Assembly (NCBI RefSeq): GCF_023278565.1
Contig: NC_064679.1
Coordinates: 62,001 to 126,000 of the forward strand
Length of the DNA: 64,000 bases
Reading direction: 5' to 3'
DNA from: Colletotrichum lupini
Taxonomy: Eukaryota; Ascomycota; Sordariomycetes; Glomerellales; Glomerellaceae
This document shows, piece after piece, positions 11,234 through 21,980 of the stretch (its first letter is position 1; each line of letters begins with the position of its first letter). Both the position numbers and the translations under genes were made by a program. The notes under the pieces were generated by a model, which worked only from the letters and a program-made list of their open reading frames with translations, did not search any database and had not been told where the DNA came from.

Positions 11234-11945
11234 ATGCACTTCACCAACGTCTTCGTCCAGGCCCTGCTTGCCGGCTCCGCCGTTGCAGCTCCCGCTTCTC
11301 TCGCCAGCAAGCGTCAACTTCAGCCCATCCAGGCTGCCTTGACCAACGTCCAGGACTCTCTCACCGGGCTCGACACCGCTGTCAAGGTACGAGAAGATGA
11401 CTCGAACATGATTCAGTGACCGAAGCTAACCCGCTCTTGCGTAGGCTCTCAACGCCGCGGATCCCAACACCGCCGCCAACCTGCTTGATGCTTCCAACAA
11501 GGTCCAGACCTCGCTGAAGCAAGGTACCACGCAGATTCAGGGCGCCCAGGAGCTTTCCCTCACCGATGCCCTCACCCTCCAGCAGTCTGCCGGTGGCTTG
11601 ACCACCGCTGTCCAGACCTCTGTTGATGACTTGGTCGCCAAGAAGCCCGAGCTTGACAAGCTTGGCGCCACTTCCATTGCCGTTGACCAGCTCAAGCAAC
11701 AGAAGGCGACTGCCGGTGACTTCAGCAGTGCCATCGTTTCCAAGGTCCCCGCGATCGGCCAGGGTATTGCTCAGCAGTCTGTTGACCAGGTTACTCAGTC
11801 CCTGGACGGTGGTATTCAGAAGCTCGGCGGTGATGCCGCCGGTGGTGCCGCCGGTGGTGCCGCGCCTGCTGCCCCCGCTGCCCCTGCCGCTCCCGCCGCC
11901 CCTGCTGGCGCACAAGAGCAATTCCACGCGGAGGTCATGGCCTAA
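11234..11945 (+). CDS. Secreted HsbA-like (hydrophobic surface binding / cell-wall galactomannoprotein) protein
   Basis: Two exons, 11234–11386 and 11445–11945, separated by a 58-nt intron, give 217 residues. The N-terminus MHFTNVFVQALLAGSAVAAP is a clear signal peptide with probable cleavage after about residue 18, followed by a KR site that could be processed by a Kex2-type protease. The mature part is almost entirely amphipathic helix (LQPIQAALTNVQDSLTGLD, then VDDLVAKKPELDKLGA), the layout of the HsbA family (Pfam PF12296). The Ala/Pro/Gly tail has (AAP)n-type repeats. Family members are extracellular or wall-associated and help hydrolases bind hydrophobic surfaces; several are abundant in pathogen secretomes. 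The substrate or partner here is unknown. Initiation at 11234 is supported by the AAAATG context and the signal peptide. Confidence 0.85.
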
Positions 11946-12245
11946 GCAGCGGTTATTCTGAGGAGAAAGATGGTACAGGATCCAATCATGGAGATCTGAT
12001 GATTATATGAAGATTTTTAGCGAGTTTCCTTTTGTGTAGTGTATTGATAGGTGAAGACAGAATGGTTAGCTGAGCTGCCGGAGCAGCTGCGCTGCATAGT
12101 GTGTACTGTTCAATTGAAGCCGATTTCTCACATTGGTGTTGCCTTTTTAGAGGGAACCTTAAGATTTGACTCTGGCCAAGGGTCTTTGACAGATCCCATC
12201 ACCTTTCGTCTGGTGCCAGTGCCTGCGAGAAAGTGACAGTGAAGA
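11946..12245. other. Convergent spacer
   Basis: This is the 3' flank shared by the HsbA-like gene (plus) and the HET gene (minus). No coding signal was seen. Confidence 0.45.
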
Positions 12246-14048
12246 TCACCCAGACTCGCTCAAGGTATCCAACATTCGGAAGTATTGGCCCGAGCTAAAT
12301 GAGTTGCTGATCGGACCCTTTTGAGAATGAAATCTTCGAACACGGTCCATGTCAAAGACGATTTCCACCATCAACGCGGCTGTCATTGACAATGAAAAAT
12401 TAGGGTTGATCGGTATTGCAGTCCTGATCGTTACCAATATATTTCCAACAAGGCTTGCAGAACTAGGTGGGAAGTTTTCGTTGAGTTGCATAGCGACATC
12501 GAGGCCATCCTGTTTGTTCCAATTAGGTAATATGCGGCATGCTCGAGGCCAGTCTTGCAAGGCGCCTTCGTTGTCCAGTGCCGCTTCGAGATAGATACCG
12601 ATGTAACTGCCATCGTCACCACCAGAACCCGGTACTCTAAAGATAAGCAGGCTACGACCCTTTCTATCACTAATTCTCTGGTCAAGCATGGCCATCAGAC
12701 TCGTATATTCATGCAGTGCCTCGGGGGGATCTACTGCGTGAAGACGATAGCCGGAAAAGCCACGCGGAAATGTGATGAAGCAAGAGACCTTGTTGAATGT
12801 TCCTTCTGTTTGCTTGAGAGGCTCAAAACCCCGTCTCCAAAGGCGTTCCCGGTTCTCCTCGTCAAGCATGCAGATCATGATGTTCGTTGATTCTTCGGGT
12901 ATGAATTCTGAAGACAAATCATCAGGAGGCGAGGCGTTTCCTTCATGCCATTGAAGAAGGGTCTTCATCGAAGCCGAACTGAGCGATATCCACGGTGCAG
13001 GCAGAGATACGCGAGTAAACTGGCGCCGGTAATCGTTATTGTGAGATGACAAAGGTATGCAAACGGCGCTCCTAGCATGCTGCTCCTCAATCCTCGTGGT
13101 GCAGTTCAAAACGCCCAGAACGAAGTCAGGCGACAATGTCTGGATCAGGGGCAAAGATATTGAAAGACCGGCATTAGTCATTGCGTAAAATGGCGGCGTC
13201 ATTGCCGTTGGCGCTGCCAGACGGAACCAGCGGATGATATCTGTTGACTTAGAGAAGAGCGCAGGTGAATTGGCCAAGGGTGCCGTCATAGACTGGGTGG
13301 GTATGTCGTAGACGAAGATGCTCTGGTCATCAGAGACCCTGATTATCTCCTCTTGAAGCCTCAGGAAAGCCTTGCCGCCCTCTCCGTAGAGAAGCGGCAT
13401 GTTGACACCGAAGAGACCGAGGAGACAGTACGCTTGATCTTCGAGGCGAGTTGTAACACGGCTAGCGGCCCAAGACATGATTGCGGCAACACTGAAGTCG
13501 GAAGGGGATGCATGGCCTAAGAGACATTCTTTATTAATTCCGGTTGCTTTGTATATTGCGTCAACCAAACTGTGCTTTCCTCCAATGAATCTCCAATCCT
13601 GATCGTAGAACAAAATGCGGCGGGGAGCAATAAGTTCTTGCAAAGTCCAGCCACGAGTAAACCATTTGCTGTTTAGAAGCTGGATCTCCAGGTCGCTCCA
13701 AATGGTTGTGTCTGGAAATGATACGTCGGCCAAATAAACGTAACAAAACGCTGCTTCTTGGTACCAGGCAAACATAGAGTTGATAGCTTCCGATAACTCG
13801 GCGGAGCTGCGCTTGTCGATGCAGTTGGTGTCTACCCAAGCATGGGTGTATCCGTCCTGCGAGGCTAGCTGGCAGAACGATTCGATCTTGAGAAAGCCCT
13901 TCTTTTCTTTCCTAGTCTCAAGGTGGTCCCATTCTTGGAACGATACTTCTCCGTCCTCCCAGGTGTGGGAAAGAATGGCATACGGTGGGGTGCGAGCACG
14001 GTCAAAAAACTCCTCGAGCTCCAATGTCGCCGTGTTGATCAGATGCAT
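12246..14048 (-). CDS. HET (heterokaryon incompatibility) domain protein
   Basis: A single uninterrupted exon of 600 residues starts at MHLINTATLELEEFF. The N-terminal third carries the HET domain blocks in order: YAILSHTWEDGEVSFQEW (about residues 23–40), a central AWVDTNCIDKRSSAELSEAI (about 70–89), and RGWTLQELIAPRRILFYD (about 132–149). The next region (MSWAASRVTTRLEDQAYCLL, then GVNMPLLYGEGGKAFLRLQEE) is the extension often following HET in the 'HET-E/vegetative incompatibility' style proteins. The C-terminal half has no recognised domain, and no NACHT or WD40 repeats are present. HET proteins trigger cell death after fusion of genetically different hyphae. Most genomes have dozens of members, so the specific trigger cannot be inferred. 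The gene is intact and shows no RIP. Confidence 0.92.
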   Translation of the reverse strand: MHLINTATLELEEFFDRARTPPYAILSHTWEDGEVSFQEWDHLETRKEKKGFLKIESFCQLASQDGYTHAWVDTNCIDKRSSAELSEAINSMFAWYQEAAFCYVYLADVSFPDTTIWSDLEIQLLNSKWFTRGWTLQELIAPRRILFYDQDWRFIGGKHSLVDAIYKATGINKECLLGHASPSDFSVAAIMSWAASRVTTRLEDQAYCLLGLFGVNMPLLYGEGGKAFLRLQEEIIRVSDDQSIFVYDIPTQSMTAPLANSPALFSKSTDIIRWFRLAAPTAMTPPFYAMTNAGLSISLPLIQTLSPDFVLGVLNCTTRIEEQHARSAVCIPLSSHNNDYRRQFTRVSLPAPWISLSSASMKTLLQWHEGNASPPDDLSSEFIPEESTNIMICMLDEENRERLWRRGFEPLKQTEGTFNKVSCFITFPRGFSGYRLHAVDPPEALHEYTSLMAMLDQRISDRKGRSLLIFRVPGSGGDDGSYIGIYLEAALDNEGALQDWPRACRILPNWNKQDGLDVAMQLNENFPPSSASLVGNILVTIRTAIPINPNFSLSMTAALMVEIVFDMDRVRRFHSQKGPISNSFSSGQYFRMLDTLSESG

Positions 14049-14859
14049 GATGGGCTAGATTGGGAGCACTCATAAGAACAGCTCACATCTAGATAACGAG
14101 AAGGCCACCATGAGATCCACGGTGAGAAGGTGAGGTGTCACAAGTGAGGTGTGTTTGGGATGAGGGGTATCCCAGGCATCCATCAGTTGGGAGAGCCTGA
14201 TCACTTGGAAGCTATGGTGAGATGACTAAGCGGCAAGAACATGTTTATCTTATCTTTTGGAAAGTCCTTATCTTCTATTTGGGCAGTGCTTTCATCGCAT
14301 GATGCCAATTGTACTCGAAGGAAGCATCAGCCAACGTCCCTTTCCGTGTGTTGACGGCCACCTCCGCTGTGAATCGGGCAAATTCCCAAGATTGACCTTC
14401 CAGAGCCGGTACGACCGACCTGATCGTGTCTGAAAAACTCTCACGTGCCTAAGTTGGACGAACATGGAAGCTTCTCAGTTTTGCCACAGGATTCATTCTG
14501 ACATCATCCCTGAATCCCCGGCGGAGCCTCTGCTCCTAGCCCCCCCGAATGTCACCACCCAACATCTCTCGTCCAACAAATGAAGCCTTAGATCCTTCTA
14601 TCTACCTTTGTTAGTTGTGGATCCTCGTCAGTTAGCCTGTACGATCAGTATGACTTTCCGTTGGAAGTCCCGGAAAGTCATGATCGTCTCCCTCTGGGGT
14701 CTTGGCGACGTGATGTCTTGCTATCTGTTTTGATTTACTGCTTGACTATCCTCATGGAATCTATGATGGCCATCTTTTCTTCGCAAAACCTTTCTTCACA
14801 GGCGTTGTATTCTGTTTCAGTTTAGTAGATGTCTACGATCTCCCTGGCTTCTGATAGTG
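14049..14859. other. Divergent intergenic region
   Basis: The region contains the promoters of the HET gene (minus) and the membrane-protein gene (plus). It is moderately AT-rich with no coding signal. Confidence 0.45.
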
Positions 14860-16341
14860 ATGGACGAGAAAGCAGCTCCTGGGGCCGACAGCCCCCCTGG
14901 TCCGAGGCATCCGCGCGCCCGTGATGCCAACGTTGAACATCACCATGCTCATCAGTATGACCCTACCGCATTTGGTCGTCATAGTTTACAGATCAGTCAG
15001 GCTTCACAACCTGCTTCGGAGTTTCAGCCTAAAAGTCAACGACAGTATGGGATCGTTCCTAGCACAAGAGATGGAGACGTGCTCGATGAGAAGAGGCCAC
15101 AACCACAGAATCCGCCAGACATCGACACATTCCGCCGCCCGGCCTCAGCACCACACAACCAACCATCATCCCCACGATCTCCAAAGAAACACACCACCAG
15201 ACCAAGCCATGACTTTGACCGTCGCTACGACGGCCCCTTCAGCCGGCCAAGCCTCGCCATGACCCGGCGAAGCTCGCTCTCAGCCACACGGCCGTCAACG
15301 GACCCAAACACATCCCACACCGGCGAAGCCCCCGGCACGGCCGGTGATCCTCCCCGAACCCTCCCGGCCTTCCATCCAACTCCCCCACCACTAAACTACA
15401 CCCTCCGCACCCGAAAGACAGCAATCGCTTTGTTCTGGACCCTCATCCTCTTCGACTCCATCGCCATGCCGATAGCCCTCTACTTTGGCCTTTGGTACGG
15501 GGTTGGCCCGGGGACTAACACCCCCACGGAAAAGAAGGAGAAACTCTCTCCCAACGCCGTCTTCTCCATTGTCACCGCTGCCGTGGGTGGCGCCAGCATT
15601 GTAGAGTACTTTTTGCGCTTCTGGCGACTTTGGCGCAAGGGAAGTAAGTGTCGTGTCATCGGGGCGCATAGGTGGTACCTCGACTGGTTTCACTGGAACT
15701 TTTCGTTTGCGTGGATCATCATCATGATTGAACTCATCGTGTAAGTGTCCACCCCCCTCGCATCAATCTCATAGTTACCTCAAGTCACACATTATTGACA
15801 CCATCCAAGAGGCACCGTCCCAAGAAACCCCCCAATCCGCCTCCTCTCCATGCCCGTCCCAACAATGCTCCTCGTCTTCGGCACCCAACTCCTCCTAATC
15901 GACGCCCTCCGCGCCCTCCACATCCCCTCCCCTCTCCGCATCTCCTCCGTGCCCCGCAGAGCCCAGCTCCGACCAGGCATCTACTCCCTCATCGAAGACG
16001 TCTGCGCTGTCGACGGGTCCGGCGGCACGGACTTCCGCGTTGCGCTCGATAGGCGTTACGAGGCGAGCCACGTCTTTCGCGCGATGCTGAGGCGGTTGGG
16101 TGTGTTTTGGGCTGTTGGCGCTGAGGGCTGTGCTGTGCTTTGTACGGCGCTGATTTTCGGCTTAAGGAGCGGGGAGGCGGCGTATGTTGTTGGGTGGTCG
16201 GTACCGTTTGTGTGGGCTGGTGTCTGGACGGTTGCGACGTTTTGGTATGTGCAGAGAGAGTTGAGGCGAGAGGCAGAGGCTTGGAGTAAGGAGGTCGCAA
16301 GGAAGGGGGTCGTAGGGTCCATGTCCATGGCGTCGGTTTGA
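14860..16341 (+). CDS. Multi-pass membrane protein of unknown function
   Basis: Two exons, 14860–15740 and 15810–16341, separated by a 69-nt intron, encode 470 residues. The first ~180 residues are polar, Pro/Ser/His-rich and probably cytosolic and disordered. They are followed by about six hydrophobic segments: TAIALFWTLILFDSIAMPIA, AVFSIVTAAVGGASIVEYFL, WFHWNFSFAWIIIMIELIV, MLLVFGTQLLLIDALRAL, FWAVGAEGCAVLCTALIFGL and VVGWSVPFVWAGVWTVATFW. The end is a basic, amphipathic tail. The intron falls inside the third membrane segment and frame continuity supports it. The start is the ATG at 14860; the only nearby upstream ATG (14829) is out of frame. I do not recognise the family; similar uncharacterised polytopic proteins are frequent in Sordariomycetes. 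Transport or signalling cannot be decided from sequence. Confidence 0.8.
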
Positions 16342-16658
16342 AAGGACTGAGGTTCACGTAGACATGTAATGAGGCACCACAAATCACGTACACGAAGAGT
16401 GACAAATTACAGATGCTTGGAGATTTATCTTGATATTTTTGCTCTCGTCCATGTCTATGCTTCCATGGGGACCTCCCCTCATCAACCCAAAACGCCTCGT
16501 TCACGACCAAAGTCCTCTGAGACGCCGTTTTCTTCCCCTCCCAGCAATACATACATGCAAAGGTCTATTCCTCGAGACCATCTCGAAAGAGAACCATATA
16601 ATACAGAAAAGGAAAGCAATCGTCCAATTACACAAGGTGCCGCCCTTCTACACACAGC
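16342..16658. other. Convergent spacer between membrane protein and SWR1
   Basis: It holds the 3' ends of two convergent genes. No coding signal was seen. Confidence 0.45.
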
Positions 16659-19600
16659 TTACCGCTTCCGTGTGTCGCGACCCTTCTTTTTACTCTTCTT
16701 CTTGTCCTTAGGCAGGTCTAGCGCCGTGCCCTTGAGCTGCTCCGCCATCGTCCGGAGCATGTACTCGTCCACATTATATATTCTCTCGCCCCACGCGTTA
16801 TGTTCAATCTCTACCGCTTCATCCGGTGCGACAGACTCTGAGAACCGGCCTAGCCCAGAGGGTCCCGGGCCGCCGCCTGACTGACCGGCGACATCCTCCC
16901 GCGGCGTGCCTTGGCGGGTGCTAGAGGCGCCAGAATGTGCGCCGCTCTTTTCGTTGAACTCTGCGTCGTCGTCCTGAATCTCCTTCTCGGCGGCCTTGGC
17001 GGCTTCTACGTCTTCCTGGTCTTCGGCCTGCTTAAGGTCCTCGGCCACGGTTCTCGACGCTCCACTGTCTCCTCCACCCAGAAGGCGGTCCATGGCGGCA
17101 TTAGCGGCATCATCGACCAGGTCTGTTCCCTCAGTGCCGAGAACGTCCCGCACGGAAAGTTTGTTGAAGTAGTCCGTGGTGAAACTACCCTCCTGAATGA
17201 CCACGTCGTCCAGCATCTGCTTCTGCGACGCTTTACGAAGAATGTTGGCTTCAATTGTGTGCTCGCTGACGAGTCGGTAGATGTGAACATCTCGTGTCTG
17301 ACCGATACGATGGCATCGATCCTGGCACTGCTTGTCCATGGCTGGGTTCCAGTCTTGGTCGTAGAAGATGACGGTATCGGCCCCAGTAAGGTTGATGCCC
17401 AATCCACCAGAACGTGTAGACAAGATGAAGCACAAGATGCGTGGGTCATGGTTGAACCTGTCCGTAAGGATTTGCCGCTGCTCAATCTTTGTTTGTCCAT
17501 CAAGTCGAAGGTACTTGTGGCCGTGGATATTGAGGAACTGCTCGAGAATATCCAGAACCTTGGTCATCTGTGTGAAGATCAAGGCACGATGGCCGCCGGC
17601 TTGAAGCTTGCGAAGAAGTTTGTCCAAGGCTTGAAGCTTTCCACAGTCATATTGAAGCAGACGCTTGTCTGGGAACTGGATGCTGTGACGCATGCGAGAC
17701 TCGTGCCATGGGTCAATGGGTGGCTGCTTGGGCATGAAAGGAGCCCACCGGACAGGCGCTGAGAGCTTGAGATCCTCGTCCGTAAAGGCCTGAGCCGCCT
17801 TTCTTCCCAGTATCACCTCGTTCATGTCGCGAGTGATGACGGCGGGAGTGACGCATGTGAACTTTTGAATGATCGTCTGCATCGCATCGGCTCGTTCGTC
17901 AGCTGGATGGATGACGGCACGGAGGAAGTCAGAATCCTCCGCAAACCAATTCAAGATCTGATTAGGAACTCTTGGCTTGGGTTTCCGGGGTCTGCCGTCT
18001 AACCCGAGCGTCAGGAAATCAATCAGGCGCTTGCCATAGATGGGCCGACGTTGGCCGCGGAGAGCGTTCAGGTACACGCTGTGCTGCAATTCCTCGAAGC
18101 GGCGCCAGCGAGCCAGGCTGTCCAGATACATAATGTTCGACTCAACTGTTGAAGGGTCGAGGTTTGTACGAGCCAGATGAGCTCTGGTATTCTGTGCCTC
18201 TCTCAGTTCCATCAGTACCCTGTGGAGGCTGAGCTGCGAAATACGCTCCGCCGTTGTGTTGGACATATTCTCGTGTTGTGTAGGAATCATGTTGAGAACG
18301 CCCAGGCTAACAATGGACATAGGCTCTACTGCAAGTAAGGATCGGTGTAGGAACTGATCGGTAACCTGAAATTCTGCTGGAACGGATTTCTGCATCCTAA
18401 AGGACGTCATGATGGGGCGGTCCACGAAAAGGTCGGGATGGTTGCAGACTTTTCGCAACTGCATCAGACAATTGATGATGGAAAGGTAGTTGCCAGAGGA
18501 CAGCGTCTCCCGGGTGTCTGTGCGAGCCAAGAAGCCATCATACAACTCGCGCTGACGTTTCGACAGGCGACAGAACTCTACGTGTTCGTACTTGGCCGGC
18601 ATTTGCTTTTCGACGTCGGCCTTGAGTCTTCGTAGTAGATACGGTCGCAAGACCTTGTGTAATTTGGAAATGATCGCTCGCGCTTCCTCGTCCATCGTCT
18701 CGCGGCCGTTTTCCAGGATTTGAGACTCTGGCTTGTGGAACCAATCGTGAAACTCTTGCAAGTCTGCGAATCCACCCACGCCATTTTCGGCTGGCATGAG
18801 GAAGAACAGCAACGACCACAACTCGGTGAGATTGTTTTGGAGCGGGGTGCCTGTAAGTAGAAGCCTTGCCCGAGTATTGAAACCGAGGAGCGTCTGCCAC
18901 CGCTGTGATTTGAAGTTCTTGATGTTGTGGGCCTCGTCGAGAATCATGTAGTGCCACCTCCGACGTTTGAAGACCTGCTGGTCCTGGATGACAAGCTGGT
19001 AGGATGTAATGCAGACGTTCCATACGTCATCGTTGTTCCATCCCTGTCGCTTGCGTTTCCTCTCCTCTTGAGTGCCGTAGTAGGAAAGAATTTTGAAACC
19101 AGGACACCATTTCTTGAACTCCATCTCCCAGTTGAGCATGACACTTGTCGGTACGATCACCAGATGCGGTCCCCAAACCTCGTGATGGCAAGCAAGATGA
19201 GCGAGTAGCGAGATGGTCTGGATGGTTTTGCCAAGACCCATCTCATCTGCAAGAATGCCATTGGTGTTGTTGGCATACAGTCCCGCCAGCCAGTCCAGTC
19301 CATGATGCTGATATTCACGCAGAGTACCACGAAGCAAAAACGGGATTTGCGTCTGTTGTGAATTGGGGTTTGGTGAAGCTGACCGACTGACAACATCCTT
19401 TGCCCCTGGGGTTGCCAAAGACATTGTGTCCACATCTGAAGGCTTTGTGTCGGATGTAGGGGGCGAATGACTTTGTTCTCGACTTGGCGGGACAGTAATG
19501 ATATCGGTATCAGGAGTGACATGTTTGGTTGCGACCGTAGCAGTGGTAGATGGCGCCGGGGGCATTGACGCCTCTGATGTTTTCGATGGCGCATCTTGCA

Positions 19601-21980
19601 TTTCCGTATCAGCAGATTCCACTGCCTCTGGTATCCCGTTGGTGGCAGCTACTACCCTCGTGGATGTTGGCTCCTTATGTATGCCATTGACTAAGGCCTC
19701 ATCTGACTTGAGCGACTGTACGGGCAAGGTGAGCTCCTTCTCTGAGGCTGCAATTTCGACACCTTCATCCTGGTCGCCAGCGCTTGGTAGCACAGTAGCT
19801 TGTCCTTCTGTGTCAACCTCCATCTCGTCACCGTCCAAGAAGATACCGGGGTGTTGAATGAGAGACACTTCATCATCATCATCATCCTCAACAATGTCGT
19901 CCCTAAAGTTCGATGATGCCTCTGCTTGTGGGGATGCGCCATCAGCCACCAAGGCTGTAGCGTTTTCATGTGGCTCCTTGTCATCGGGCGGCGCCTCATC
20001 CTTAATTTTCTTCAACTCGGATTTCCCAAAGAGCATGCCCAACAATCCAGATGGCTCCTCGTCGCCGTCTTCCTCTTCCGACTCTTCATCTGCGGCAGAG
20101 CCGTCATCACTGTCGTCCATATCGGTGGACCCCATGTCGTCATCCATGTCAACGGACTCATCGCTGGTCTCTTCTCCGGGGCTCGTTGCCACGACTTTTG
20201 AGTCTGCCTCGGACTCGACGCCATTGGTGAGTTTCTTTTCGGCTTGTTCGTCGGGAGGAAGCTCAGGTAGATTGGCGTATTTGGCGCGAAGCTGTTCCAT
20301 AGTGAGCTTCTCATCGCCAGCATCGCCGGTGTGATCTTCGCCTGCTTCCTCCTCTTCTGAAGATGACATGACATCGTCGTCATCGTTGCCGGAGTCATCA
20401 TCATCCGCATCTACCGACATCGCTTGGCTGTTCTCTAGGTCGCTGTCGAGGTCATCCAGGCCGTCCTCATTGTCGTCGTCGTCATCGTCGTCGAGATCAT
20501 CCTCATCGGATATGTCCGAATCTGCCTGTGTTCTTCTTGCCTGCAGCTTCTGCTCTGACAAATTGACGGCCTCCTGAAGCGCAGCCTTGACCCGGCGCTG
20601 CTCCTCTGCCTCCCATTCTTGAATCCTCCGCCGATTGATCTCGTACCGAACATTCTCCCAGGTTCCAAACATGCTTTTGACAACCACTCTGTATCGCCCG
20701 ATCCACACAAAGCGCGCCTCGGCCTCGAGTTCTTCTGCTGACTTTGGTTGGCGCCGGAGCCAAGCGTCCTTGCATGCTTCGGCAATCTTCTTGGCCTGCG
20801 CTCGATGTCTCTGCTGCTCTGCTACCATCAGCTTGCGGAAGTTGGTAACAGCCTTGGCCATGTGGTCTGCATGAGCCCATTGGCGTGGTGGTTCCTCTTC
20901 CGCCTCGGGAACAAACAGGGTGCAGCGCTCTTGTGAAAGAATACCGCCAGGCTCCACAGCCTCTTCAATGCGCAAGACAATTTGAGCATCCTTCTGGGCC
21001 ATCTCGTCAGTGTAGCTAGGCCCCTCCTCTGGGATGTACATGCCACCATCCTCAACGGGTATTGCCTGCGCCTTTTCCCAGTATTCTTCAAAGTTGGGTC
21101 CGATTCTTAGCCTCTTGCTGACTTGTCCCGGATGTACAACGGGTAGCTCGGTCGCGCGCACACGTAACTTAATCCGCGTACGGTTCGGGCTCCCCGCCGA
21201 TGTTGTCGCTACCTCATCGTCGATGGAGCTGCGACGGCCCCGCCTTGTCCGCGTTGACTGCCTAGTTGGTTGAGCAGATGGGGAAGGGCTTCGCTTGCGT
21301 GTGGATCGGGAGGTGGATTTGGTTTCGTTCGCAGCCGACTTTCGGTTGGAGGTCTTGGGCGGAGGCGGTGCGGGCTTTGCTGCTGATGGTTTTCGCGAGG
21401 GAGTCTTGGACTTGGAGGTTCCGTTTGGGGTGGGGGTCGCGGCATGGCCGTTGGTAGAAGCATACTTGTTCTTGGAGGGCGGACTGCTGTTAAGAGCTCC
21501 TCTCGTCATTCGCTTGCCGGATGGCGGATGGAACTCAAGGGGAATAGTGTTGATTCGACCAGACTTGCGTCTGCCATTGTCGATAAAAGACGTCGGACCC
21601 TCGGCGGTGATCTTCTTCCATGGCGGAGAGATTTGCTTCTTTTTCTGACCAGATCCAGGGGCGGATGGCGTGGAGACGCGACGTCGTTTCAAAGGGCGTT
21701 CATCATCGATGTCGGAGGAGGGCACGGGAGGGGGAGGCGAGGGCGAGGGTGTTGACGGAGATAATGGTGATGCAGGTGATGGTGAGCGGAGGGGTAGTCC
21801 GATGAAGTCGTTACCGTTGGGGGTCAGTTGGCCTTCGAAATCGTCGGATCCGAGGGATTCGAGCGGTGATGAGGGCGGATCGGTATCATATTGAGGTACA
21901 GTCGCGGTTTGTTCGTCGCGTTGGGAGTCGATGGCCTCGTTGGTGGGTTGCGCAGGGTCGGGCGACGCGGTCTTGTTCAT
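16659..21980 (-). CDS. SWR1: SWR1 chromatin-remodelling ATPase (Snf2 family)
   Basis: One long exon of 1773 residues. SWR1 is the catalytic subunit of the nuclear SWR1 complex, which exchanges H2A–H2B for H2A.Z–H2B in nucleosomes. Seen in order: a disordered N-terminus rich in Ser/Pro/Lys; the HSA domain around residues 365–460 (QWAHADHMAKAVTNFRKLM onwards), which binds actin and Arp4; very acidic stretches (runs of D/E at about 495–720), expected to bind histones; the split Snf2 ATPase with DEMGLGKT (about 910–918), LVIVPTSVMLNWEMEFKKW, the Walker B ILDEAHNIKN (near 1010) and LLTGTPLQNNLTELWSL. A long insertion separates the two ATPase lobes, as in the INO80/SWR1 subfamily, and then come RLDGQTKIEQRQ (near 1495) and QDRCHRIGQT (near 1557). 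The PTSVMLNWEMEFKKW motif marks SWR1 rather than INO80. The end is Lys-rich. No intron is needed; length fits fungal orthologues. Confidence 0.96.
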   Translation of the reverse strand: MNKTASPDPAQPTNEAIDSQRDEQTATVPQYDTDPPSSPLESLGSDDFEGQLTPNGNDFIGLPLRSPSPASPLSPSTPSPSPPPPVPSSDIDDERPLKRRRVSTPSAPGSGQKKKQISPPWKKITAEGPTSFIDNGRRKSGRINTIPLEFHPPSGKRMTRGALNSSPPSKNKYASTNGHAATPTPNGTSKSKTPSRKPSAAKPAPPPPKTSNRKSAANETKSTSRSTRKRSPSPSAQPTRQSTRTRRGRRSSIDDEVATTSAGSPNRTRIKLRVRATELPVVHPGQVSKRLRIGPNFEEYWEKAQAIPVEDGGMYIPEEGPSYTDEMAQKDAQIVLRIEEAVEPGGILSQERCTLFVPEAEEEPPRQWAHADHMAKAVTNFRKLMVAEQQRHRAQAKKIAEACKDAWLRRQPKSAEELEAEARFVWIGRYRVVVKSMFGTWENVRYEINRRRIQEWEAEEQRRVKAALQEAVNLSEQKLQARRTQADSDISDEDDLDDDDDDDNEDGLDDLDSDLENSQAMSVDADDDDSGNDDDDVMSSSEEEEAGEDHTGDAGDEKLTMEQLRAKYANLPELPPDEQAEKKLTNGVESEADSKVVATSPGEETSDESVDMDDDMGSTDMDDSDDGSAADEESEEEDGDEEPSGLLGMLFGKSELKKIKDEAPPDDKEPHENATALVADGASPQAEASSNFRDDIVEDDDDDEVSLIQHPGIFLDGDEMEVDTEGQATVLPSAGDQDEGVEIAASEKELTLPVQSLKSDEALVNGIHKEPTSTRVVAATNGIPEAVESADTEMQDAPSKTSEASMPPAPSTTATVATKHVTPDTDIITVPPSREQSHSPPTSDTKPSDVDTMSLATPGAKDVVSRSASPNPNSQQTQIPFLLRGTLREYQHHGLDWLAGLYANNTNGILADEMGLGKTIQTISLLAHLACHHEVWGPHLVIVPTSVMLNWEMEFKKWCPGFKILSYYGTQEERKRKRQGWNNDDVWNVCITSYQLVIQDQQVFKRRRWHYMILDEAHNIKNFKSQRWQTLLGFNTRARLLLTGTPLQNNLTELWSLLFFLMPAENGVGGFADLQEFHDWFHKPESQILENGRETMDEEARAIISKLHKVLRPYLLRRLKADVEKQMPAKYEHVEFCRLSKRQRELYDGFLARTDTRETLSSGNYLSIINCLMQLRKVCNHPDLFVDRPIMTSFRMQKSVPAEFQVTDQFLHRSLLAVEPMSIVSLGVLNMIPTQHENMSNTTAERISQLSLHRVLMELREAQNTRAHLARTNLDPSTVESNIMYLDSLARWRRFEELQHSVYLNALRGQRRPIYGKRLIDFLTLGLDGRPRKPKPRVPNQILNWFAEDSDFLRAVIHPADERADAMQTIIQKFTCVTPAVITRDMNEVILGRKAAQAFTDEDLKLSAPVRWAPFMPKQPPIDPWHESRMRHSIQFPDKRLLQYDCGKLQALDKLLRKLQAGGHRALIFTQMTKVLDILEQFLNIHGHKYLRLDGQTKIEQRQILTDRFNHDPRILCFILSTRSGGLGINLTGADTVIFYDQDWNPAMDKQCQDRCHRIGQTRDVHIYRLVSEHTIEANILRKASQKQMLDDVVIQEGSFTTDYFNKLSVRDVLGTEGTDLVDDAANAAMDRLLGGGDSGASRTVAEDLKQAEDQEDVEAAKAAEKEIQDDDAEFNEKSGAHSGASSTRQGTPREDVAGQSGGGPGPSGLGRFSESVAPDEAVEIEHNAWGERIYNVDEYMLRTMAEQLKGTALDLPKDKKKSKKKGRDTRKR